Below are positions 49,813-61,854 of a stretch of DNA of 64,000 bases, in pieces. The notes below the pieces were generated by a model. It ran no database searches, had not been told where the DNA came from, and saw only the letters and a list, made by a program, of their open reading frames with translations. The position numbers and the translations under genes are program-made. The stretch is from Monarcha castaneiventris obscurior. Lineage: Eukaryota; Chordata; Aves; Passeriformes; Monarchidae. The stretch's first letter is position 1. Each line of letters opens with the position of its first letter. The stretch is from positions 2,242,001 through 2,306,000 of the forward strand of contig JAMPIT010000682.1 in assembly GCA_026261815.1 (NCBI GenBank), written 5' to 3'.

Positions 49813-52800
49813 GCAGCTTAGGCACAAAGCTCATCTCTGCCAGACATTCCCCAGCAAATGGCCCCCGAGCCAGCGGTTAATGTCTGAGGGCTGGCAGGGG
49901 ACTCGCTGGGAGCCCAGCACTCAGTCATAATTAGCAGGATGCTATTAACTAAAGATCTTGGACGAGAAAGTTCCTCCCTCAAGTTATACCTCTGACCTCG
50001 GTGAAGTTAAATCCATGTTGAAACTAGCCACTGGAGACCTACTCCGGCAAATCTTAATCAGACAGCAGATGCCTGCTGCCACCAAGAATTGGAGTGTTTC
50101 TAGTAAACCTGTGGTGCCACACCATCACTCCACAAGGGAAACCCAGTGCCTGCTAAAATTGGTTATTTAACACATTGTACTGGATTTTTTAAAGTCCCCC
50201 CAGCCCTTAAGTAAATGGCAACGGAAGAGCAGATGGTGCCTGTTTCCTGTTCCAGGCAGGTGCTTGTGAGCATGGTCTGCCACGGGGAGCAAAGATTCCC
50301 CAGCTATCACTCCTTGCTGCCATGCTTTGTTCGCTTCACACCCCTGTGGTCTGGGCAAGAGGAGAAAGGGGAAACTCACAGTTTCCCCCTGCATTTTCAC
50401 ACAAGCCTCAGAGTGTGGCACTCAGCTTCATGCAGAGGGCAAGACTGAGCATGGCTGTCACAAGACAAAACACTACCTATGGCTAACATGCGACTATTTT
50501 TTTTTACCCCATTCCCTAGGAGGAATTAACTCACTCCTTGCAGTTTAGCCATGCACTGTTTGCTGCATGGCTGCTTGGATTTCAGGGACTTTCTTTGAGT
50601 TGGGAGGGGAAGGAAGGGCAAGAAGGGACAATGCACCCCAGCGTGATGGATTACGAGAGGAGCAGCTCACTTCTAGGTACAGGCTCTCCTCTCCCAGCTT
50701 TCCTCAGCTCACTCTCCCCATTGCTGCCTCCCTGTATCTCAGCACCCTTTCCAAAGTGCCTCCCACCTGAAATCCCCCAGGTGCATTGCTGGACAAGGAC
50801 ACAGAGAGATCTCAGTGAATCTGAGAGTGGATGCTGGGCTGGCAGCCAGGGAGTTGAGCTTCTGTCCATGTGTCCCTGCCATGCGTCAGGCAGATTCCTT
50901 CTTTTTTAATTTTTTTTCCCTGCACCTCCTTGTCCCTCCTGCTTATATACCTCTGCAAGGTTTGTGGAAAAGAATTATCAAATGTGTGTGAGCATTTGTG
51001 TGTTGGAGCAGACAGGAGCACAGGATGGCCCAGTCTTTCAGTGCTGGTGTAATGAATGAGAAGAACCTCTGCCTGCATTCCCAGTGTGATTCCTAGCACT
51101 ATCCATGAACTTCATTTTATTTCAAACAAGATGTGGGAAGAGGAACTACTTCAGGAGTAAACAAGGGCTCCTATCTCTGCTTCATGCCTCTGTTGGGAGT
51201 GTTATCCGACAATCATACCACGGTACGCAGTACAGCAGAGCAGCAAAAGCACTATAAAAACCAGTCCATGCTGACACAGTGATTTACCTTTTTTAGAGCC
51301 TGTAAATCTAGGACAAAATGCACATAGTAGAATCTCTGCTTCTGGGAGCCCTCCTGTGTAAGGGCAGCATTTACAGAAACTCTCGCAGCCACACTTGTGC
51401 TCTCACTGAACCTTTAGAAAAAGGAAATAACTGGAGTCTTCAAAAGCAGCTGTGTGAAGGTCTCAGGATTAAGTCAGCCTTCTTGTGTGGGGTTACTATA
51501 CTGCATGCAATCCCAGTTTCAAGAGAAAGGTCTTTCACCTGACTCAGTACTGCCCCTGGGTTGCTGAGCTTTGTAATCCAGTTGCCCTCCTGCAGGGTGC
51601 AGGTCTTTGGCAGAGAGCAGCTCTCTGCTTTCTGAGAAATCAGCCTTGTCTGCAGACTCTGCACACTGTGGCATCATGTCCTCTAGACCTGCCTTGGGAA
51701 AGGAAGATCGACAAAGTGATGGGCTGCCACCCAGATGGGGTTTGGGAGAACACAAAGTATGTGGCCAAGAACTTGACAATAGTGATGAAGATGTAGCTCA
51801 AGAAAAGGTTTACTCGGCGCATGGGAGTGGACTTTTTTTGGTTTTGGGGGTTTCTTCTTTTTGTTGTTGGATTTTCTTCATGTGGCTCCCTTCTGCTCAA
51901 TACATTTTATGGGGCTTTGCAGAAAGACAAATTATACCACAGCTCTACACCAAAAAAATAAAGAACCCACTCATGGGCTGCAACAGCTTTTGCTAAATGG
52001 AGTTCCAGTGCATTAGCAGAGGCATGACAGCTTGCTAAACTGAGAAAGGAACACTCTGCCAGGAGGTTTAGCCTTTATTTGCTAAAGTTGCACTTGTGTT
52101 ATTTTCTGTTCCAGAGAATCTCAGAGTCTCTCTTGGAAAACTGCTTCTCACAGGCAGTTCCTGTGGGTTTCCTTTAACAAGAGTCTCTGCCAAATGAACA
52201 GCCCAAATACCACATACAGACACTCTCCCCATGCTTTAAGGTAAACACGGAGAAGAAAAACAGCTTGGTTCTGTTCCAGGAGTTCTTCAGGTCTCTTTCC
52301 ACCCTGCCCCCAGCCCCTCTCCACACTGGTATTTCTCCCACCTCATCGCATCACTCATTCCTGCCTCCCTCTCTCTGCCACAACGAGGCAGGAGGACAGC
52401 TGTGAATAGCAGAAACCATTTGCCCTGCCTGTGTATGTCCACATCCTCCTTCCTGGAACGAGAATGTAAGTGAGGAGTGGGACAGGTGCTGTATGTCTTA
52501 CAGCTCGGCAGAGAGCAGTCTGCAGCAGCTCACGCTGTTAGAGAAGTTGGGAATAGAGAGGGGAAAATCCAGGTTTGCATCAGGGGAAAGGTAGATATTT
52601 ATTATGCTTGGAAGTGGCCCCAAACAATATTTGCTTTTGCTTTCTGTCCAGGTCTGCTCTGAGGCTGGTGACAAATCTGTCTGTGACTTCAGGCAAAGCA
52701 AGACTGAAGGTCTGAGAGCACCCAGTGCAGAGCCCTGTCTTCCTGCCAGACCTCAAACCAGGCTGCTGACCACCTCACGTCACACCAGTGCCTGCTGTGC

Positions 52801-53134
52801 CTAAGACCAGAGATCACCATGAGCAGAGAAACGTGGCCACCACAGCAAAACATAGCTTCCAAATGTGGGATGCACATTGCAAGACAAGAAGCACAACCCT
52901 GTTTTTCCCTGAATGTCTTGCCACCGACCTCTGTGGGGCTATTCCTGAGAGAAGCAGCAGCACAAATATCATCCCTGCCTCAACCACCTGCGTGTAGTCC
53001 ACAAGCTTCCTGCCAGGCATGCTGGCTCTGTGAGCACTTCATTTCTTGGATCATCTGCTCATATCACAACTACTTTAAAGATTTATTTAAACAGGCAGTA
53101 AAAACAAGCTGCATTTTTTTTTACGTTTTTTAAT

Positions 53135-53215
53135 CTGTTTGGTTATCTTTGTGGGTGGTTGTTTGTTTGGTTTTTGGTTTTGGTTGGGTTTGGGGTTTTT
53201 TTTGTGTCTGTGTGA
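53135..53215 (+). repeat. G/T-rich low-complexity stretch
   Basis: Degenerate tandem of tttggtttt/gttg units (for example tttggttttggttgggtttg). Simple-sequence DNA, superficially telomere-like but without TTAGGG units. Confidence 0.75.
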
Positions 53216-55489
53216 GATAATATAGAAATGCATGATGGAAAAAGATTCTGAAAATGAAATATTGTCCTGTAATGTTACAAGGAAATCAGGAAGGATAGAG
53301 ACAACTACCTCAGGAAACATTCATGTTTTGCTGTTTATTAACTTTCTCAAGCAAATAGTTTTATGCAGAAGGCTACCCCTGGAAATAGAAACATGTTTTA
53401 GATTGTCAGTTTCAAAAGCTTTTTCACAAATCTGAGAGTTGCTAATATTTAGCAGTAGAAGTGAAATTAAAAAAAAAAAAAAAAAGCTAAGCTTCTCCTC
53501 CTAAGTGCACTGTTGAACTCAGGATAATTCAAATGCCTATGTATTTTACATATGCATCAGCTGTAACACATCTGACCCATAAAGTATGGAGATAATTTTA
53601 AATATGTGGGGATTGGAATTTAAAACTGATTCCTTACGCCTTTACCTGTTGCCACTGTCAATGAATTTCCACACAGTCTAGTGAATAAGCATACAGCATA
53701 AGATCAATTAGTACATGATTATTTGTACTTTGGCAAGGAATTTGTTTTAAATACCAAACTGCATTGGAGAATTCGGTTGAGTTTTAGTCCTGACCTCAGG
53801 GAGTCTATGACCCTCTGTCTAATCCTTTTGCACCAGTGCAAATAGCTCTGATTTACAGCATTGTGCAGTGCTGTAAATGAGTTCGACTAGTGTGTAATTA
53901 TACAGCTGTAAGAAAATCTAGGAATGGTTAAGAGCATTGATTTAAAAAATCACTTTTGTTTCCTCCACAGCTCACCACCAACATTTCTCTCAAAAGCTGT
54001 AAACCCAATCAATGGTTCCTTCTGATAAGGTCCGACTCACTGAGTTTCTGTGGATGCTAGGAATTTGGAAGGTTGAGGTACAAACTGTGTCTTCACTTGA
54101 TGAAGTGCAGCCACCTGTAAGTGGCTGTTTGTCAGATGAGGTGCCGTACTCTTAAATTTTTAATGACAAGAGCCAGAGGTGCCACAATAAGAAATTAAAA
54201 TCCAGCGAATTGGTAAAAGGCTACTGCAGAAATACCTTTCTTTAAGGATATTCCCTGCTCTGAGGGGAAACTTTGGTATTCCTAAGAAAGTTGCAAGATC
54301 AGCCCGAAAGAGGGGAGGATAGTTGTAAAGAGAAGAGGCCATTGTCACTTACTTTTCTGGTATTTGTGCCTCTGGAAACCTGGTCAGGGAGCGAACAGGC
54401 AGCAAAATCAGATGCTTCCTATGTTTCTTTCCCGACTGCCTTTCCAGTGCCTGGCCACAGAGCTTGCTCTTGCTGGAGTCAGCCTAGCGCTGGTCCCGGC
54501 TGCCTGATTTATAGAGTAGCAGGTCCTTTGTCTGGCGCGTGTCACCACTAGTCCTGGCAATCCAGTGAGCTTGTTTTGCATCTCCCAGGAGATTCTCTCT
54601 CTGTCTTGCCTTTTCTCTGCTCACCACATGCCCCCTGCCCTTTTCTGGGGCTGGTACGGGGTGGTAGCTGGAGCCATCCTTAACAGATTTAGTCACTTAG
54701 GTAGGTGACTCTGGCCAGATCAGGTGAACTTTGGCAGGAAAGGATGGAACCGGCATTAGCAATAATGTAATTTTCCTCTCTGTTTCCTCTTCTGTTTGAG
54801 GAGATTTTTTTCTTAATTTTAGTTATTTATCCAGTTCTGAACTTGTCAGTGTTTCCAGAGACAGAGCTGGCTCTTTCAAAAGCACTTCTAGCGTGACTCA
54901 GAACTGAGGAACAGGCTGGGGTATTTATTGCACTCCCAAGCAGGAGGAGGCTCCTGCTCTGCTCTGACAGGATGTGAGGTGCATTTATGGGGGGGGTGAC
55001 CATGTGCAGGCAAGTGGGTCCTGCACTCCCTGCTTTGGTGAAAGCTCCCTCTCCCTTGGAGTCACTGCTGGCACCTTCTGCAGCCAGAGGACAGCAACAG
55101 CTACTGCTATCCCAGTGCTGCCCCGAACCCTGACTGCCCTTCTGCCTCACTCCATGACAGCAGGAGGCCACAGGTGTGAATTCACACTTCTTCCAGTCTG
55201 CCCTTCACTTCGGGGCCCAGTGCACTGAAGGTTTAACTCGTGCTTTTACAGCAAAGATGAGTCAGTTCCATACCCCTGTGGCTAAGATGTAGGGTCGGTG
55301 AAACTCAGGCTTCTTTCTCCACTGCTGGGGTGTCCCCAAAGCTTCCTCTCTGCTCAAGGACAACAGGCAAGCAAGGTGACATCTGAGTGCAAAATCCAAA
55401 TCCTGCAGAATAACCCCATCCCCATCATGTGTCTGTGTCTATGACAGAGACTGGTCCATCCAGCCTCACCCTTGCCCTGGATAACAACT

Positions 55490-55695
55490 CTTTATGGGTC
55501 AAGCACTGGCTCAGGCTGCCCGTAGATGTGCTAGATGCCCCATCCCTGGAAACACTCAAGGTCACTTTGGATGGAGCACCGAGCAACCTGGTTGGACTAA
55601 AGATGTCCCTGCTCAATGCAGGGAGGTTGGACAAGGTGGCCTTTAAATGTCTCTTCCAACCCAAATCAGTCTTCGTTTCTATGAAAATAGTCACA
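55490..55695 (+). mobile_element. CR1 LINE 3' fragment
   Basis: Shows caagcactggctcaggctgc, then ccccatccctggaaacactc aaggtc, then acaaggtggcctttaaatgt ctcttccaaccc and ttctatgaaaa, the CR1 3' order. About 200 bp, 5'-truncated. The long minus-strand frame over it (to 55850) is an antisense by-product. Confidence 0.85.
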
Positions 55696-55699
55696 AAAT

Positions 55700-58600
55700 C
55701 GCTCCAGGCACGGACCAGCTTAGGTTTACTACAATCATACAGATCCTTTGGGACCCATACAATCCTTTCTGCTGCTCCATCCACTTTTCCATTAAGTGCT
55801 AGGAGTTTGTTTTGGATGAACGTCAGAGCAAATAGGGACAATAAGAGCAAGATATCTACTAATGCCCTGGAGCAACAGGAAGTATCGGGGATATGAAGGG
55901 GAACAAGGGATAGGGAAAGAGAAGCTCCAGCTCAGCACCCTGCTTTCATGGGGCAGGAAACCTCTGCATCCAGGATAAGCCAGCTTTAGGCACACTCCAC
56001 CACTTCCCTCTGCCAAGTCCCAGGAAAGCTCAGCTAGTACCCAGACCAGCTCACCCCAAACAGCAAGATGGCTCAGCAGTGCTCACTTACTGGGTTTTTA
56101 AAGTACTGAGAATGTTTCAGTTAACAGGATTGTGCCATAAATATTAATAAGCCAGCAGTGGAATGATGCAGTTGCTCTCCGGAGAGAATGAGCCTCGGGT
56201 CCCTGCCGGGGCAGAGCTGCTCCCTGCAGAACTCGACTGAAGGTTCAGCCCTTTCACACGGTAAATTAACAGTGGCACTACAGCCTGAAAGCTGTGTCAA
56301 CCGCTTCATTTAGCACAAGTGTTATGTTAACTAAAGGCCCTATTCCGGAGGGGCCTTTGGCCTCACAGAAGCCTAATTTCCATGTAATTTACATTGGAGA
56401 GTTGGAGAGTGCCCCTCCTCTCTGTAACTTCCTCCAACCCATTATGTACCCAAAATCTGCCCCGATTTTCCGAGATCTGCCGAGATTCTCCAGCCATCAG
56501 GCAGCAGTAGGGAAGGGGGCTTGTAGGTCCAGAAAGGGAAGGGAACTGAAGCTCTTGATCCCTAACTGTTTGGATACTTCACTGCCTAGAGATTTCCAAA
56601 CCTGACCAGACAAAGCACTATAAAATACACAGTCAGGAAAGCTTCTTTCCTTGCAGGGAGAGGGGCAGAATGGACTGCTTTTCATTCTCACTTATGCATC
56701 CACGCAGGAGAGCGTGCAAACACGACAGCACTTTGTCCTGCACTGCTGGGGCACACCAGGCCCCACTGCCAGGCACAGATGCAGAGCCAGCACTGGGAAT
56801 GCTGATGAGATGGCACAGGGTTGCTGACTTTTACACCAGCTTCAAGGATCTTTTTCACCCTGTAAAAACGCTCTGGAGGGCTGGTATGTCAGAGTCTGCT
56901 TCACTGTGTCTTTATTAAGCTTCCTATTGAGCTGTGATTACTTGGCACCCATGAACCACACCAGTCTCATTCATCTGCCTCTCCATGCTTGTCAGTGACC
57001 TGGCAGCAGGGGGAACACATTACCAATCCATCCTGGCAGCCCTGGCATTACTTTTCCACAGACCAGCCCATAACTGCCAGGATGGTACAGCTCTGGAAGG
57101 TGCAAGAGCTGTGGAAGCGACATTGCGCCCTGGGCTTTCTCCTCCTCACAAAAATTTCTGCTGGGATACATCCTGACAGTTTCCCTAGAGTCTGGGGCGA
57201 TTGTTTACCTGCAACAGGTCTGATTTTCAGCAGTCACCCATTAACCAGTTCATGAAAACTGAAGGGGACACCGAATGCATTTTGTAAGGTGTGATATCAG
57301 CAGGTGATTTCAGCCACTTCAGCTCTGTGCCAGGACCTGCTTGACCTGGATGAAGTAGCACTGACTGCACTGTTCTTATGCAACTGCACTTCCACATGTG
57401 ACTCTGTGAAGTGGGGCACTTGAGAGTTGGCCACTTTGAAGAGGTCAAGAACATGTGGGGGGGCTGCAAATTGTGAATGTCTCAAAACTGGGTCTCTTTT
57501 TGAAACTTGGCATGCCAGGATTAACATTCCAGCCCCTGAAATATCCTAGGGGCATAACCCTCGTTGTTCCTCCTCCTAAAAGGAAGAAAAGCTGTTTCTG
57601 GCATAGGAGACTGTGTGGTGTGCCAGCAGAAGCAAAAGGCTTTGTCCTGCTACACAGCTTCCAGGGCCAAGAGAAGCCTCTCCAAGACAGAGCGATGGTC
57701 AGATGTGCAAACAAATGTTTATGGTTCACACTGGGCCAGACCTCAAACTCTGTCTTTCTCTAGAAAAACTCTTACTTGCAAGTGACCAGGATGTAGCAGA
57801 GAATCCTGCCTAAATACAAGCAGAGATTTCAAAAGATGGGCGCCTGGATTCAAGTAATTTTTTTCTGCTTTGTGAGGTGACCCACATGAGCCTGATGAAA
57901 GCAGCGCACAGAGAGTGATGGGCAGGAAAAGGACAGCGAGAGGCTGCAAACACACAGCTGTGTTATCACCGTGAGTTCAGAGCCCTGCTCTACATATGGG
58001 AACAATAAGAAACAATTACGCACATCTGGGCTCCTGCCCTTTAAAATCATAATTTAGATTAATGGATTTTGAGAATATTGAGCTGGAGGAGGCGGCTTGA
58101 GGTTCAGAATACCAGCTGCATGCAGTCTGCTGAAATATTAAACTTTCATCATCTGAAGCTTTTTCGTAGCATTTTGAATCTGTTATTAGTGTTAACAAAA
58201 CACATCAGGGGGTGCTTTAAATTCTGGCCACACTTTTTGGCTTAATTCCAGAAGCCAAAAATCTTCTCCTTTTTAATGCTGAAACTTGCTGATAGCATTG
58301 AAGAAAATGTTTAGCCACAGAATAAAGAGACTGACAAACTAATGTGCCTCTAAACTTTTTCACTAGGAGCAAGAGGAGAGACAAACAGCTCATTTTCCAC
58401 TTGACACAGATGCACCTCGACATTAAAAGTTCTTGGAAATCACCTAAAATAGAGGAAAACAAGGCAGGCATCTGAAAGGATAAGCAGCTGCCACTTTCAG
58501 GGGCACGCAATGTGGAGCTCAGCCAGGTTGCATGCAGCAATAAGGCAACCACATCAGCATCACTCAAAACAAGGATTCAAAGAAATGTGGAGTTGAATTC

Positions 58601-60540
58601 AAGAAAACCTTTCTGACCAGCCTAAAGGCCCCAAAAGTCTTTGCCATAGGTGCACCTTCTACAACAAACTTAAAACTAATAACAAAAAGTTGTCAAGAGA
58701 CCAAGAGGTTTAATTTCCAGCATGACTTCAGGCAAAACCCTCAACCCCCAGCCATCTGGATTCATGTGTTGGGAATCTCCAGAATTTTCCACAGTCTGGC
58801 GAGTCCTCTTCCTTCATGTGCAAGTTTTTGGAACCCCGTAGCTTGTTCTTTGAGGTGAACACTTGTAAGAAAGAAGGGAATTTGCTCTGAATCTGTCTAA
58901 CATCTCTCAGTGCAGGTTTCTGCATGGGAATGGCTGAGGTTGAAATCCTCAAAGCAGAGGTCCCTTGTTTGGTGCTTGAGGCCGCTCCTCTTGCAGGACC
59001 AGCAGTGCGTGTGTGTGCAAAGGGACACTCCAATAAAGCCAGCCTTTCAGGAGCTCATTATGATTACAGAGTCCATTTCAGACAGAAAAAACAGACATAC
59101 TCACTATTCTGACTCTTAAAGGTAGCTTTCTTCCTTCACTTTTAAAGTTATTCCATCCTATTATTTTGCTGAATTATGAACTCATGCCCACATTGCTGCC
59201 TTGATGGTGGGGGAGATGGTATAGTTTCAAGTTTCATTTTCAACAGCCTTGTTTCCATTGTTTTTAAGTACATTTCTGTATTTCAGAAGCTCAGCTGGTG
59301 CAAAGTGATGAACTTTTGTCAGTTACTACAGAACAGGGCTGATTTGCATCATGCAGATATCACCCCATTACTCTTTTAATTCACTTGAATTACATCATAT
59401 GACCATGCTAAACACCTCCTTACTTTCCATTGCCTCTACAGAAGCCAACAGCACACAGAGAAAGGAAGACAAATTTTTGACAAAATTGCTGCAGGTGAGA
59501 ACTGTGCAAGATGCTTATCTGGCCACCTGCATTTTCAAAATCATTTTTCAAGGTCAGGCAGAAGCTCCTAATGGTTTGGACCAGGGTGTCCATTCCCCAC
59601 CTGACCATGAACATCATTCCTACAGAGCTGATGTCCCAGCCTTTCACACCCCAGCGCAGGGAAGCAGCTCCATTAACACCAGTGAAATCCTTCCTGTACA
59701 CATCGACACCCCGCCCGTGTATGTCACCTGAGCCCATGAAACCAAGACATGCCCTGTGACCTGCTGGACCCATCAAAGCTGCAGGATAGGAACCTTGTTT
59801 CTACAAATTTCAAACAGCGCCCGAGACAGCTTTGCCTGCCCTGAGTGAACAAGACATAAATATCAGGATGTGTGTTCAGCAATGGAGAAGGACTGGGGGG
59901 CAAATTCTCTTGGCCATCTGTGAGCAAAGCCAGAGCAGAGGCAGCCTCATCCTTGTCACAAACAAATTGCACTCATCCAGGAGTACCTTACCACAAATGT
60001 AGCTCAGCTTGGTTTTCTGGGTCATTTTCATTGGGCACACAAAGAATTAATAAGCTCTCGGTTCCTCTGTTTTAGTTGCAACTGACCTCTCTTGCCTTCT
60101 CCAGCTTTCTACTCCAGTTGGTAAAAAAAATACCATCGTTTCTGCCTGGATGAAAAGCATGACAGCCTCAGAGACCAAGTGAGAGCCATAAGCCATGTTC
60201 TGAGAAATTGTCAAACTTGAGGAAGGTGCTGGTGTGACTGCCTGGGCTCGTGACCAGTGTTTCAGGAAGACACAAGCCTGTACCAACCCCAGAGCCAGAG
60301 GAGGTGATTACCTTGCCTGCACTAAAGCACAGGAGCAGGTTTTGGGCAATTCAAGTCCAGGCATTGCAGACACAGATTGTTTTTGGTAACCTGTCCCTTC
60401 CTTCAGCTTGGTCACTGTGCTCAGGGGCTGAGCCCAGGTTGATGGCAGCATCTCTCAACCAAACCTTGTTTGTGATTCTGGGCTTTCCACTGTGAATGAA
60501 AAAACTCACAACGCATCACGAATGCCAAGTAACAGGCAGG
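55700..60540. other. Upstream region of TAL2, no gene recognised
   Basis: About 4.8 kb with no supported exon. Two AT-rich stretches, about 56290-56400 and 58040-58200, look non-repetitive and motif-dense in a way typical of conserved non-coding DNA, but this cannot be tested from one sequence. Confidence 0.55.
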
Positions 60541-60544
60541 AATT

Positions 60545-60670
60545 ACAGAATAAGCTGAGTTGGAAGGCACCCTCAAGGATCATCAGGCCAACTCCTGGCC
60601 CTGAACAGCACCGTCCCCAAGAGTCACACCATGTGCCTGAGAGCATTGCCCAAACACCTCTGGTCTCCAT
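60545..60670 (-). mobile_element. CR1 LINE 3' fragment
   Basis: gctgagttggaaggcaccct, then aaggatcatcaggccaactc ctggccctg, then caccatgtgcctgagagcat tgcccaaac: the reverse complement of a CR1 subfamily 3' end. The limit at the far side is approximate. Confidence 0.85.
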
Positions 60671-60674
60671 GCTC

Positions 60675-61480
60675 CAAGGGATGCTCTTCCAGCCCACCAT
60701 CCTGGGGCAAAGTGCTGGCCTCCAGGAACGCACCAGCATTGCCCTCCCCAGCCCAGCCCCAAGGCACCCACTCCTGACCTTTGGTTTGCTGGTGTCTCCC
60801 ACTGCTTGGCCAAGGCAGAATGCCTGCCTGCTTGCATGGAAACAAAGCCCTGCTCCCCTGCTCCTCATCCCAGCACTCTCTGCCCACCCCTTTCAGCACT
60901 GCTGCCTTTTTGCAGTTTAAATGTTCCTTTTTAGAGTGCCTTTTATTTCCAGCTTGGAGAGCAGGGGGACAAGAGATGGGATAGGGATGCTGAAGTAGTA
61001 ATTTGCATAATCTGATTAACAGAGGATTATCCAATGGCTGCTGAACAGCCTTAGTGTGCTTGAGCTAAAAACCTTACTATTCATTGCTCTCACCACCCTG
61101 CAGGGCGGCTGCACCTGCAGCACTAGCTAATACTCTCCTGGGGACTTCAAGGAAGGAGAAAAGCGGGGGCATATTTTTATTATTATCTGGGGGAGGGTTG
61201 AGGAGCTGCAGCTTCTTGTGTGCAGCCCCTAATTGATCTGTCTGCATTAGTCACTAGGAAGATGAAATGAAAGCTGAGCCAGTTGGCATTATCAGGAACA
61301 GCCATCACCTTTGAAAAGGGCCAGCTTGTGTGGCTCTTCCCAGTTTCCCTGTGGCCAGTTCAGTGGGGCCCATCCAGATCTGCCATGAAAGAAGCTGGGT
61401 AGAAGGGCCCTGCACATGCAAAAAGCACAATTTCCCCTGAGCCTCTCTCAGCTGGGAGGAAACCAGGCCCGACCCTTGCT
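60675..61480. other. Unique spacer with a candidate enhancer core
   Basis: Between two CR1 fragments. Contains the motif cluster at 60991-61035. No gene recognised. Confidence 0.5.
60991..61035. promoter_or_regulatory. Candidate octamer/homeodomain enhancer core
   Basis: tgaagtagtaatttgcataa followed by tctgattaac and ggattatcc: a perfect ATTTGCAT octamer (POU), TAAT and GATTA homeodomain cores, and a GGATTA (OTX/PITX type) core, then a CCAAT. It lies 15 kb upstream of the TAL2 start. Function is inferred from motif content only. Confidence 0.35.
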
Positions 61481-61484
61481 CCAA

Positions 61485-61850
61485 GACCTCTAGGATCATC
61501 AAGCCCAGCCATTAACCCAACACTGCCAAGTCCACCATAAACCATGTCCCTAAGTGCCTAATCTACATGTCTCTTATAACCCTCCAGGGATGGTGGTTCC
61601 ACCATTTCCCTTGGCAGCTCGTTCCAGTGCTTGACAAAGCTCTCAGAGGAGAAATTTTTGCTGGTATCCAATCTAGATCTCCCCTGGCACAACTGAGGCT
61701 GTTTCCTCTTGTCCTGTCACCTGGGAGAGGAGATCAACCCCCACCTTGCTATGACCTCCTTTCAGGTAATTGAAAGAAAAATAAGGTACTCCCACCCCAA
61801 GCCTCCTTTTCTCCAGGCTAAATAATTCCAGTTCTCATAGTGGAGAGCAG
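61485..61850 (-). mobile_element. CR1 LINE fragment, about 0.36 kb
   Basis: ctaggatcatcaagcccagc, then cattaacccaacactgccaa gtccaccataaaccatgtcc, then cctccagggatggtggttcc accatttccc, ending with gcctccttttctccaggcta. Same subfamily as the 14458-15990 copy, reverse orientation, 5'-truncated. Confidence 0.88.
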
Positions 61851-61854
61851 CAAA

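Larger units (their letters stand above)
47085..55480. other. Upstream region of TAL2, no gene recognised
   Basis: About 8.4 kb. Contains a CAG/CAA tract at 49788-49812, a degenerate G/T-rich stretch near 53135-53215, an A17 run near 53469, and an AT-rich TAATTAG-bearing stretch near 49925-49960. Open frames are short and unlike known proteins. Expected neighbour FKTN is not seen. Confidence 0.6.

Noticed and set aside
49686..49880. Polyglutamine-containing 64-codon frame
   Set aside because: Only a CAG microsatellite in a short frame, with no flanking splice or family support.
53135..53215. Interstitial telomere-like sequence
   Set aside because: G/T-rich, but lacks TTAGGG units; simple low-complexity DNA.
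55425..55896. Frames of 141 and 155 codons on both strands
   Set aside because: Partly CR1 3' end sequence and its antisense; no protein family recognised.
60492..61034. Frames of 120-142 codons around 60.5-61.0 kb
   Set aside because: Overlap a CR1 fragment and adjacent GC-rich DNA on both strands; no coding signature.
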